18,569 nt of DNA, taken from NCBI GenBank assembly GCA_002296185.1, contig DBHM01000005.1:1-18569 (forward strand), given 5' to 3'. The notes under the pieces are model-generated. The model was not told the origin of the DNA. It saw only the letters and a list, made by a program, of their open reading frames with translations, and did no database searches. Both the position numbers and the translations under genes were made by a program. The stretch comes from Alphaproteobacteria bacterium UBA828 (GTDB lineage Bacteria; Pseudomonadota; Alphaproteobacteria; UBA828). Shown in pieces: positions 7,512-14,712 of this stretch; the stretch's first letter is position 1, and every line of letters begins with the position of its first letter.

Positions 7512-8915
7512 CTAGTCGTTCTCGGCGCTTGCGCCATCACCGAGTGCTTCAGTAAGAGTTGAGATCTCCGCAGTCATATCGTTAGCTTTAGCTGCAATCG
7601 GAAATGATTGGCTTAATAATGTTTGCAGCTTCAGCATATGGAGCTGGTATTCGCCCCATGAAGAGCCCTGGTCCTTCACATATCGCCCAGAACTATCAAT
7701 ATCTACAACTTGGCTTAAATTAGGCATAAGCGGACCAAATCCGATTAGCCTATTCATTTTAGTTGCTACTTTTCCAAGATCAAATCTGCCAGACTGAAGT
7801 GCAAGACTGAAACCTTTCAATTCGCCCCAATGCTTTATGTATGCAGACAGAGCCTTTGAAGTGGATTCACCGGAGTCAAGAGCTGCCTTAATCTTTGCCA
7901 TGTCTTTATAAACTGACCCAGCATATTTGAAAGTAGCCTCAGCAAGGACAGTTTCCCAGTTACTGGAAATAGTCTGAGCATGATTTATGAGTTGATCTCT
8001 TTGACTCTTTGTCAATTTTGCACCATTGGCCGCAGTGATTAACTTACGACCTTCAAGATACGCGCCCATTATTGTATGCAGATACTGTGTCTTTCCACCT
8101 TTATCAAATGCAGAAGCGTAATAAGCAGGACCGAAGGTCATTTCGGTCTTGAGGTCAACTTTACCATCTTTATTAAAGTCAGCGGCTACCAAATCTTTTT
8201 TCTTAGCAATACCATAAACCTGCTCAGCTGTAAGAGCCATGGTATGAGCTGGAGCTCCAAAGTATCCAAAGGCTTCATCCCATGAATGCTCTTTTCCTGT
8301 ATAAGCAGCGCCATCTTTATATGGCTTATCGTTAGGTTTTGTTCCAGCAGTCAGCTTCTCATCTAAATAATTATCGACAGCTTGATGATATGAAACTGCG
8401 CCCATAATATATTTTGATATTAATTGAGGATAATTATAGCCATTACGACTGTCGTATCCACCGTTAGTCCTGGAAGCTTTTTTAATCCAGAATTTCACAA
8501 GGTCCCCACCGGTCATTTGCCCAGGCATACCTGCTACTGTGCCTTTATATATTTTTCCAGTGAGATCTTTTCCACCCGAGATTTGATCAACCTCTGTCTG
8601 CAAAATTACAAAAGAACCCTTAGTTGCTGGAGCAACAATTTCACGGCCAGACTCTTTACCAAAATAGGAGAGCATTTTATCTTCTACCTTAGCAGCACTC
8701 TTAGCATTTTCACTTCCTGTACCTGCCAAAACTTTGAGCGAGTCATGCAAAACATGCCTAGCTATCTGACCAGTATATGAAACTGAAGTAGTTGCGTTTC
8801 CAGCATAGCCTTTTAGGGTTACTGGAAAACCGCTATAATTACTGTCGGCCATTGCGCCACCAGCCATTATCATTACTGCCAGGGCAGCAGCCCCAGCTCC
8901 AACACGTCGATACAT
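7512..8915 (-). CDS. Secreted DUF4856-like protein, first gene of probable iron-regulated operon
   Basis: The function is unknown. I recognise the fold family by resemblance to DUF4856 proteins (FPVTLKGYAGNATTSVSYTGQ near the N-terminus, EHSWDEAFGYFGAP at 209-222); my recollection is that these are often found beside imelysin and iron-uptake genes. A clear signal peptide spans residues 1-23 (ending GGAMA, then DSNYSG), with no lipobox, so the protein is probably periplasmic. A DFNKDGKVD segment (246-254) resembles a calcium-binding EF-hand or dockerin loop, but the expected acidic residue at loop position 12 is Thr257, with Glu at 258. The C-terminus ends GDGASAEND. The start has a good ribosome binding site (AGAAAGGG, 8 bases before the ATG). 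It leads a transcript from the Fur-box promoter, and two hairpins follow its stop, a layout that would let it be made in excess of the downstream proteins. Confidence 0.82.
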   Translation of the reverse strand: MYRRVGAGAAALAVMIMAGGAMADSNYSGFPVTLKGYAGNATTSVSYTGQIARHVLHDSLKVLAGTGSENAKSAAKVEDKMLSYFGKESGREIVAPATKGSFVILQTEVDQISGGKDLTGKIYKGTVAGMPGQMTGGDLVKFWIKKASRTNGGYDSRNGYNYPQLISKYIMGAVSYHQAVDNYLDEKLTAGTKPNDKPYKDGAAYTGKEHSWDEAFGYFGAPAHTMALTAEQVYGIAKKKDLVAADFNKDGKVDLKTEMTFGPAYYASAFDKGGKTQYLHTIMGAYLEGRKLITAANGAKLTKSQRDQLINHAQTISSNWETVLAEATFKYAGSVYKDMAKIKAALDSGESTSKALSAYIKHWGELKGFSLALQSGRFDLGKVATKMNRLIGFGPLMPNLSQVVDIDSSGRYVKDQGSSWGEYQLHMLKLQTLLSQSFPIAAKANDMTAEISTLTEALGDGASAEND

Positions 8916-9013
8916 TAGATTTCCCTTTCTCCAGAGAACAATTTAAATTTTAATAACCTTACACACTCCAAAAAGGTGAAAGCGGATGAGAAGCATTCGC
9001 AATTAATAATAGG

Positions 9014-9041
9014 TTTATACACGAAAAATTAAATTGTGCAA
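9014..9041 (-). promoter_or_regulatory. Candidate sigma70-type promoter for the iron operon
   Basis: On the minus strand TTGCAC (9041-9036) and TATAAA (9019-9014) are separated by 16 bases, each differing from consensus at one or two positions. Transcription would begin near 9007, giving a leader of about 90 bases to the ATG at 8915. The -35 element borders the Fur-like site. Confidence 0.55.
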
Positions 9042-9042
9042 A

Positions 9043-9057
9043 TGCAAATCATTCTCA
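9043..9057 (-). promoter_or_regulatory. Fur-box-like operator
   Basis: The plus-strand sequence TGCAAATCATTCTCA agrees with the Fur 7-1-7 consensus TGATAATNATTATCA at 11 of 14 specified positions. On the minus strand a further TTTGCA hexamer continues directly from it into the -35 element. The position suits iron-dependent repression of the minus-strand operon. Whether the divergent hydrolase, 117 bases away, is also controlled cannot be decided from the sequence. Confidence 0.65.
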
Positions 9058-9173
9058 TAGGTCTAGTTTTCTTTATATTTTTTTATATTTCTGCTATCAA
9101 ATTTACTAAAATTCTATTTTTTTGGCAGTAATCAGCTATTTTCGATGAACAAAATAGGTATAAATGAATATTT

Positions 9174-10049
9174 ATGTTTTCAAAAATAATGATATTTTTT
9201 TCATCTGGACTGATGGTTTTAGCATTGTTAAGCCATCTATCATTAGCTAATGAAGAAAAAAATGATCCACATTTGACATATATGGAAGTGGCAAATTCTT
9301 GGCAAAAAAGTAGGGTTTATATCCCTACAAGCTCTGGGGGCAATAGAATAACCCTCTCTCAGCTTCTAGAGAAAATGGAAGATTATAATGGCGAACGCCT
9401 TCCAGTCGCTGTCTACCTTCATGGCTGCGCAGGCCTTTGGTTTGGGAGCGATAGACGCGCACTTTTTCTTACGAAACTGGGGTTTATTGTAATTGCCCCA
9501 GATAGCTTTGCCAGGCCGAGTAAGAAAACTAGCTGCATACCGTCCCAATTGAGAGGTGGATTATTTCGTGGGACACTAAAAGAAAGACAAGAGGAGGCTG
9601 CTTATGCTTTGTCTAGTATATCTCAAATTCCTTGGGTTGATACTGATCAAATATTGATGATTGGGTTTAGCGAAGGGGGAAACACTGTAGCCACATTGAA
9701 TGAGAATATACTCAGAAAGATAAGAGCTCGTGTTATAGAGGGTTGGGGATGTAATGCAGGATGGATAGAGTATCATGGCCTTAGTACAACTCACAATCAG
9801 CCGGTTCTTAGCCTTTTAGGCGCTCAAGACCCATGGTTTCGTCATCCATCATTACAAGGTGATTGCTCAGAGTATATGAAAAATGATGAAAGCCTATCAA
9901 TAGTTTATAAAAATCCACCACTTAATACTGTCCATAACCTTCTCGACTGGGAGAAACCAAAAAAAGATCTTAGTAAGTTTTTATGTGAATACTTTATCTG
10001 CTCCGAGAGTGCTCTATTACTTGAAAAAATTAATGAGGAAAGTGACTAG
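9174..10049 (+). CDS. Exported alpha/beta hydrolase, dienelactone-hydrolase-like
   Basis: This is a serine hydrolase of the alpha/beta fold; the substrate is unknown. Residues 1-25 look like a signal peptide (MFSKIMIFF, hydrophobic core, SHLSLA before NEEKND), so it probably works in the periplasm. The fold signatures are LHGCAGL (82-88, oxyanion region), GFSEGG (164-169) with nucleophile Ser166, GAQDPW (216-221) with Asp219, and TVHNLL (252-257) with His254, a complete catalytic triad. Six cysteines in the mature part (85, 121, 193, 231, 271, 276) could form disulfides. The gene is divergent from the Fur-controlled operon, and the 258-base intergenic region lies between them. The start has almost no Shine-Dalgarno; the alternative ATG at 9189 would cut the signal peptide. 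The family name says nothing firm about catabolism of aromatics here. Confidence 0.85.
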   Translation: MFSKIMIFFSSGLMVLALLSHLSLANEEKNDPHLTYMEVANSWQKSRVYIPTSSGGNRITLSQLLEKMEDYNGERLPVAVYLHGCAGLWFGSDRRALFLTKLGFIVIAPDSFARPSKKTSCIPSQLRGGLFRGTLKERQEEAAYALSSISQIPWVDTDQILMIGFSEGGNTVATLNENILRKIRARVIEGWGCNAGWIEYHGLSTTHNQPVLSLLGAQDPWFRHPSLQGDCSEYMKNDESLSIVYKNPPLNTVHNLLDWEKPKKDLSKFLCEYFICSESALLLEKINEESD

Positions 10050-10106
10050 AAGGGCTTGACCCTCGGGTAAGTGTTCATTACACACTTCTATGTAATAGGC
10101 CATTTC

Positions 10107-10122
10107 GATTGATTGATTGATT
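10107..10122 (+). repeat. Tetranucleotide tandem repeat (GATT)4
   Basis: Four exact GATT units are followed directly by an ATTTATTTATA stretch. They lie 35 bases before the start of the small membrane protein gene, within its likely promoter or leader region. Four units is short for a phase-variable tract. Confidence 0.7.
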
Positions 10123-10157
10123 ATTTATTTATACATCTTAGTTAAGGGAGCCGGATA

Positions 10158-10304
10158 ATGAGTTGGGATCTTGCATTACCACTTCTGGTCTGCCTAGCAA
10201 CCTTTATCAGTATGGGTTGGATCTTCTGGGCTGCAAAAAAAATGTTGGTTGACCCACGCTCCGAAGAGGGAACGGATTCGGAAACTGATAACTCCAGGTC
10301 ATAG
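10158..10304 (+). CDS. Small single-pass membrane protein (48 aa)
   Basis: This ORF encodes 48 residues beginning MSWDLALPLLVCLATF. A hydrophobic helix spans about residues 5-26, followed by a Lys-Lys pair and an acidic, Ser-rich tail (PRSEEGTDSETDNSRS). That suggests one membrane segment with the charged tail in the cytoplasm. A ribosome binding site AAGGGAG ends 7 bases before the ATG, better than those of both neighbouring genes, and the amino-acid pattern is protein-like. It is preceded by a GATT repeat and followed, 97 bases later, by the alcohol dehydrogenase. Size and topology recall small accessory subunits of respiratory complexes such as CcoS- or CydX-like proteins, but I see no diagnostic motif and assign no function. 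Confidence 0.65.
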   Translation: MSWDLALPLLVCLATFISMGWIFWAAKKMLVDPRSEEGTDSETDNSRS

Positions 10305-10401
10305 TTAAGCCAAATTCAGCTAATCCTGGGGTAATATCTATCATTCATACCCAATTATTATTTAAAGCCTAGTTTAGATATTTCTTAAGATTGGCATCTT
10401 A

Positions 10402-11583
10402 ATGAGTGAATCAAAACTTTCAGAAGCTAGAGGTAAATGGACATACCCCAATCAAATATACTTTGGTTGTGGAAGTCTCAACAATATTGCTAATTTGACT
10501 ATCAATACAAAGATTAAAAGGCCTTTATTAGTTGCAGACCCTGGATTGCCTGAACAAATTATCAGCCGAACATTTAATTATCTAAAACAAGAAATACCAG
10601 AAACAGGTTTATTCACTGATATAACAGAAAATCCATCTGATAAATCAGTCACATCTGGTTTAGAGGTGTTTCGCTCCGATGACCATGATGGTGTTGTTAC
10701 AATTGGTGGAGGAAGTGCGATTGATGTTGGCAAAGCAATTGCATTTATGGACGGTGAGTCTCGGCCAATTTTTGATTTTGAGGACCGATTTGATTGGTGG
10801 GAAAGAGCTGAAAGATCTCAACGTCGACCAGTTATTGCCATCCCAACAACTGCCGGTACAGGCTCAGAGGTAGGTCGAGCTTCTGTGATTACCGACTCTA
10901 GAGATGGCCATAAAAAACTAATTTTTCATCCAGATATGCTTCCCAAAATGTCTATTCTTGATGCAGAGTTAACACTTGCATTACCCGCAGAACTAACTGC
11001 AGCTACAGGTATGGATGCACTTGTTCACAATTTGGAATCATATATTGCATTAGGATGCCACCCAATTGCTGAAGGAGTAGCACTTGAAGGACTTAGATTA
11101 GCCTCTTGTCATCTCAAAAATGCTGTCGAAAATGGTTCAGACTTAGAGTCACGTTGTGGTATGCTATTCAGTTCAACTATGGGAGCAATAGCTTTCCAAA
11201 AAGGGCTTGGAGCTGTTCATGCTTTGGCTCATCCGGTAGGATCCTTATTTCAAAGTCATCACGGGCTTACAAATGCTGTTTTATTACCATATGTATTGGC
11301 TTATAATTTTCCATTAGTACAAGATAAATTAGCAACTTTAGCTAGATACCTAGATTTACAAGGTAATACGCCAGATAGTTTTCTAGAATGGATAATTGGC
11401 CTAAGAGCATCGCTTAATATACCTAATACCCTTAGCGCCCTTGGACCTAACGAGTCTGATATCAATAAACTAGCTAAACTAGCAATAAATGATCAAGCCA
11501 CCACAACTAACCCCCGGCCACTAAATGAAAATGAGATTTCTGATATCTATAAAAATGCGATATCAGGTCACATAAACATTTAA
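10402..11583 (+). CDS. Iron-containing alcohol dehydrogenase (group III, FucO-like fold)
   Basis: This cytoplasmic NAD(P)-dependent dehydrogenase probably interconverts an alcohol and an aldehyde or ketone; the exact substrate is not evident. The nucleotide-binding region shows TIGGGSAIDVGKA (100-112) and PTTAGTGSE (148-156). The metal ligands fit the family spacing: Asp205 and His209 in GMDALVHN, His273 in VHALAHPVG, and His287 in HHGLTNA; the intervals 4, 64 and 14 are nearly those of E. coli FucO. At 393 residues it is full length. No clear Shine-Dalgarno precedes the ATG. It converges with panC, the stops being only 16 bases apart, with no terminator hairpin visible between them. The name refers to the fold; members may bind Zn or Mn instead of iron, so a tie to the nearby iron operon should not be assumed. 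Confidence 0.9.
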   Translation: MSESKLSEARGKWTYPNQIYFGCGSLNNIANLTINTKIKRPLLVADPGLPEQIISRTFNYLKQEIPETGLFTDITENPSDKSVTSGLEVFRSDDHDGVVTIGGGSAIDVGKAIAFMDGESRPIFDFEDRFDWWERAERSQRRPVIAIPTTAGTGSEVGRASVITDSRDGHKKLIFHPDMLPKMSILDAELTLALPAELTAATGMDALVHNLESYIALGCHPIAEGVALEGLRLASCHLKNAVENGSDLESRCGMLFSSTMGAIAFQKGLGAVHALAHPVGSLFQSHHGLTNAVLLPYVLAYNFPLVQDKLATLARYLDLQGNTPDSFLEWIIGLRASLNIPNTLSALGPNESDINKLAKLAINDQATTTNPRPLNENEISDIYKNAISGHINI

Positions 11584-11599
11584 TTCCCTTATAATTGAT

Positions 11600-12484
11600 T
11601 TATAGGTTTGAGATCGAATTTTCTGGAAGAACTTCAATATTGTCGATTAATCTTGTATGCCCCAAATTTGCAGCTACCAGAAGACGTGCAGGTCTATCAA
11701 GAACGGTTAGGGAGACAAGATTATTTGAATCGCAAAGTGTAAGATAATCAACGCTTGAAAAGCCGATACTAATCAATTTATCAAATCCACTTTCAATTAC
11801 CCGAGAAACTTGCGCCCCAGATACCAGATCTCTCGAAATTTCCTGCATAATTTTATATAATTCTTGTGCAATCAGGGTCTCGCTGCTGTCTAGATATGCA
11901 TTTCTTGAAGATAGGGCAAGACCGGTCTTTTCCCTTACAGTAGGAACACTAATTACCTGAACAGGAATATCTAAATCCAGGACTAATCTTTTTATAATCT
12001 GAAGCTGCTGATAGTCTTTCTCGCCGAATATTGCATAATCCGGCAAGCATTGCATCAAGAGCTTTGTGACTACTGTAGAAACTCCCGTAAAAAGCTGAGG
12101 CCTAGATAGAGCACAAAGCCCTTCACTAAGTATTTCTACGTTAACCTTAGTTAGAGCATCAGGCGCATACATTTCTTTTGTTGAAGGCATATAGGCAACA
12201 TCAACACCGATCTCCCGTAACTTCAATAAATCATCTTCTTCAGTTCTTGGATATGATTCAAAATCCTCACCAACAGAAAACTGTTTTGGATTCACGTAGA
12301 TACTTACTACTGTACGCTCAGCTTTTAACAGTCCCTCCTCAATTAAAGCTAAATGTCCCGCATGTAAAGCGCCCATTGTTGGAATCAGAGAAACTCTATC
12401 TCCAGAGGAACGCCACTCAGACACAACGCGACGAAGCTCTCCAATAGAGGAAATAACTAATAATTTATTACTAATTTTCTTCAT
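11600..12484 (-). CDS. panC: Pantothenate synthetase
   Basis: PanC condenses pantoate and beta-alanine with ATP to form pantothenate, the precursor of coenzyme A and the acyl-carrier phosphopantetheine. Signatures are in order: PTMGALHAGHL (35-45) with the HxGH nucleotide-binding histidines 41 and 44, YVNPKQF (63-69), FGEKDYQQ (153-160), and LSSRN (191-195), which takes the place of the KMSKS loop. The 294 residues are normal for the family. It stands alone: panB and panD are not in the window. The gene lies downstream of tRNA-Pro on the same strand with 64 bases between them, so it may be read from its own promoter in an AT-rich stretch or from read-through. The ATG at 12484 is followed by a Lys-rich start; no strong Shine-Dalgarno is seen. 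Confidence 0.97.
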   Translation of the reverse strand: MKKISNKLLVISSIGELRRVVSEWRSSGDRVSLIPTMGALHAGHLALIEEGLLKAERTVVSIYVNPKQFSVGEDFESYPRTEEDDLLKLREIGVDVAYMPSTKEMYAPDALTKVNVEILSEGLCALSRPQLFTGVSTVVTKLLMQCLPDYAIFGEKDYQQLQIIKRLVLDLDIPVQVISVPTVREKTGLALSSRNAYLDSSETLIAQELYKIMQEISRDLVSGAQVSRVIESGFDKLISIGFSSVDYLTLCDSNNLVSLTVLDRPARLLVAANLGHTRLIDNIEVLPENSISNL

Positions 12485-12548
12485 AGTGATTATAAATTTT
12501 AATCGTTATTTTAAAAAATTAAACATTATTTTTACTTTCTGAAATTCA

Positions 12549-12625
12549 TGGTCGGAGCGGCCGGACTTGAACCGGCGACCCCCAGTCCCCCAGACTGGTG
12601 CGCTACCAGGCTGCGCCACGCTCCG
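12549..12625 (-). tRNA. tRNA-Pro (anticodon GGG)
   Basis: On the minus strand the acceptor arms CGGAGCG and CGCTCCG pair over 7 positions, with discriminator A and an encoded CCA at the 3' end (12551-12549). The D arm is GCGC-AGCCTGGTA-GCGC. The anticodon stem is CCAGT/ACTGG around the loop CTGGGGG, giving anticodon GGG, which reads CCC and CCU. The T arm contains the canonical GGTTCAAGTCC. The gene lies downstream of the MerR-type regulator on the same strand. Confidence 0.97.
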
Positions 12626-12781
12626 ATAATGAAACAAAGTCGATATTAAGCATAAAATATCATTAGAAATTTAATGTGGCATCAAAATATTAAATGGTAA
12701 TAAAGAATTAATGATAGCTAGCATTAATCTCAATTTCTTAGATATTCATATAGAATGACTTAATTACAGGAAAGGGAAAAG

Positions 12782-13213
12782 TTAACCTGGAACACGCCCT
12801 CTCAACATACCACGCAAGATATCGAGTTCTTTTATCACTCTAATTAGCTTTGATTTAGCTTCGTCATCTAATGTTTCTGATAAAGGTTCCACACCATCCT
12901 TTGGAAGAGGATTATCTTTTATGAATGTTTCCGAATCTTGGGAAGTATCTTTAAAGAATCTCTGAGCTCCTTTTATTGTATACCCTTCACCGTACAACAA
13001 ATGTCGAATTCTTTTAACTAGCTCAAAATCTTCTGGGCGATAATAGCGTCTACCACCACCTCTTTTAAGCGGCCTCAGCTGATTGAATTTTGTCTCCCAA
13101 AAACGTAAGACATGTTGAGGTACACCAATTTCCTCAGATACTTCTCTTATAGTCCTAAATGCATGAGGTGATTTCTTGAACTGAGGCTCTATAGATGAAG
13201 ACACCTTCTCCAC
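12782..13213 (-). CDS. MerR-family transcriptional regulator
   Basis: The protein has a MerR-type winged helix-turn-helix at about residues 19-90: RTIREVSEEIGVPQHVLRFW, then LRPLKRGGGRRYYRPED and the second HTH-like part ending TIKGAQRFF. The remaining ~50 residues have no metal-binding cysteines and no recognisable effector domain, so it is unlikely to be a metal sensor. It ends with a short helix-like stretch (KLIRVIKELDILRGML). The gene starts 12 bases downstream of the ihfA stop and is probably its operon partner. This ihfA-merR pairing behind plsX-fabH is common in alphaproteobacteria, where the target of the regulator is, to my knowledge, poorly defined. Confidence 0.93.
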   Translation of the reverse strand: MEKVSSSIEPQFKKSPHAFRTIREVSEEIGVPQHVLRFWETKFNQLRPLKRGGGRRYYRPEDFELVKRIRHLLYGEGYTIKGAQRFFKDTSQDSETFIKDNPLPKDGVEPLSETLDDEAKSKLIRVIKELDILRGMLRGRVPG

Positions 13214-13225
13214 GCTTCAAGGCTC

Positions 13226-13633
13226 CTAAGATTCTTCGCTAAATGAAGACCCTGAATAAGTTTGGCCGGCAACAACTTTAGAATCACTATTATTCATATG
13301 ACCATCTTCACTACTTTCAATCTGGACCTCTAAACTTTCATCGCCTTTGTTGATGAGATCTTTCAGGACATGTGATGCTCTGAAAACTAAAACTTTACGA
13401 GGAAGAATAGGAACTTCCTCACCTGTTTTAGGGTTTCTCCCAATACGCTGTGACTTCTGTCGCACGGAAAAACTCCCAAAAGAGGATATTTTTACCGTCT
13501 CACCTCGGATCAAATCATCACCGATTAAAGAAAGAACTGATTCTACTAACTTCGCTGACTCGTTGCGAGACAATCCAATTTCTTTGTAGACAGCCTCCGC
13601 GAGGTCCGAACGAGTAACCGTTTTCCCCGCCAT
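13226..13633 (-). CDS. ihfA: Integration host factor subunit alpha
   Basis: IHF alpha forms a heterodimer with IHF beta that bends DNA sharply at specific sites, helping transcription, replication and recombination. The HU/IHF fold spans about residues 1-97, with the ends of the DNA-binding arm in the segment GRNPKTGEEVPILPRKVLVFRAS and the start TVTRSDLAEAVYKEIGLSR. The alpha assignment rests on overall resemblance and on the position between fabH and merR. Usual length is near 100 residues; this protein has about 35 more, an acidic Ser-rich C-terminal tail (SLEVQIESSEDGHMNNSDS and onward) that is probably disordered. The ATG at 13633 has a GGGAGA ribosome binding site 9 bases upstream. An intergenic gap of 107 bases separates it from fabH, so it may have its own promoter. 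Confidence 0.95.
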   Translation of the reverse strand: MAGKTVTRSDLAEAVYKEIGLSRNESAKLVESVLSLIGDDLIRGETVKISSFGSFSVRQKSQRIGRNPKTGEEVPILPRKVLVFRASHVLKDLINKGDESLEVQIESSEDGHMNNSDSKVVAGQTYSGSSFSEES

Positions 13634-13740
13634 GATTTATAATCTCCCTGTTGCCCTGAATAAAAACGGTAGCGCCTCAAAGGCCAAGCGTCAACTCGCA
13701 TCAATACATTTTTTACATTTTTTATAAAAAAAAAATTTTG

Positions 13741-14712
13741 TTACCAACGCACTACGCCAGCGCCCCAAACAAGCCCCCCCCCAATAGCCTCCAAAACCAC
13801 TAAATCTCCGGCTTGAATCCTCCCATCACTAGTAGCAACACTAAGAGCTAAGGGTATTGAAGCAGATGAGGTATTAGCATGCTTATCGACGGTAATGACT
13901 AGTTTTTCATCGGATAATCCCAATTTTCGAGCAGTAGCGTCCATTATTCTTCGATTTGCCTGATGGGGTACTAGCCAGTCCACTTGATCTATACTCAACC
14001 CCGCATCACATAGTGCCTCTTCTGCTACAGTAGATAATTTCTCCACAGCATGACGAAAAACTTCCTTACCCTGCATACGTAGATAACCAGAAGTTTGAGT
14101 AGTTGAAACACCCCCATCTACATATAGTGCATCATAATAATCTCCGTCCGAATGTAAGCACGTTGAGAGTATTCCTACATCTTCACTCAGATTAGAATTG
14201 TTCTGCGCACGAAGCAAAACAGCGCCTGCCCCATCTCCAAAAAGAACACAGGTACTTCGATCATTCCAATCTAAGATTCTAGAGTAAGTTTCTGAGCCAA
14301 TCACCATTGCGGTCTTAGCCTGACCTGTCTGCAAAAAATTATCTGCGACTGACAGAGCGCATATAAAACCAGCGCAAACCGCTTGAACATCGAAGGCCAA
14401 ACCTGACCCCATATTGATCATTTTCTGAACCTTTGTCGCAGTAGCTGGAAATGTGTTATCTGGAGTAGATGTTGCCAAAACCAGAAGATCTATCTCTGAT
14501 GAGGGAATGCTTGCATCACTTAATGCACTTCTTGCTGCTGCAGCCGCAAGGTCTGATGTTAATTCACCATCGGCAGCAATATGTCTTTGATGTATGCCAC
14601 TACGCTCGATTATCCATTCATCAGTAGTATCTATTTTTTTTGCAAGATCAGCATTCGAAATTGTATTTTCAGGAAGGTATCCACCACATCCAATTACTCT
14701 TGACCGAAGCAT
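13741..14712 (-). CDS. fabH: Beta-ketoacyl-ACP synthase III
   Basis: FabH starts type II fatty acid synthesis by condensing an acyl-CoA primer, usually acetyl-CoA, with malonyl-ACP. The catalytic triad is visible: Cys113 in AVCAGFICAL, His250 in LVPHQANRRI and Asn280 in KHANTSSASIP. The C-terminal GGGLVWGAGVVRW and the FGDGAGAVLL loop are typical. It has 323 residues, normal for the family. The ATG immediately follows the plsX TAG stop (TAGATG), so translation is probably coupled to plsX. That links phospholipid synthesis to fatty acid initiation, as in many bacteria. Downstream is an A/T-rich gap before ihfA. Confidence 0.97.
   Translation of the reverse strand: MLRSRVIGCGGYLPENTISNADLAKKIDTTDEWIIERSGIHQRHIAADGELTSDLAAAAARSALSDASIPSSEIDLLVLATSTPDNTFPATATKVQKMINMGSGLAFDVQAVCAGFICALSVADNFLQTGQAKTAMVIGSETYSRILDWNDRSTCVLFGDGAGAVLLRAQNNSNLSEDVGILSTCLHSDGDYYDALYVDGGVSTTQTSGYLRMQGKEVFRHAVEKLSTVAEEALCDAGLSIDQVDWLVPHQANRRIMDATARKLGLSDEKLVITVDKHANTSSASIPLALSVATSDGRIQAGDLVVLEAIGGGLVWGAGVVRW

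Noticed and set aside
9164..9250. Alternative ATG at 9164 for the exported hydrolase, nearer to an AGGT
   Set aside because: It is in a different frame from the conserved hydrolase.
10077..10096. Hairpin ATTACA/TGTAAT after the hydrolase gene as a terminator
   Set aside because: The stem is only 6 AT-rich pairs with an 8-base loop and no T run follows it.
12549..12625. tRNA-Pro as an integration site of a mobile island
   Set aside because: No integrase, no duplicated tRNA 3' end and no change of gene character on either side were seen.
13666..13694. Promoter for ihfA, TTGACG-17-TACCGT on the minus strand
   Set aside because: The -35 is good and the spacing ideal, but the -10 matches consensus at only three positions; too weak to list as a feature.
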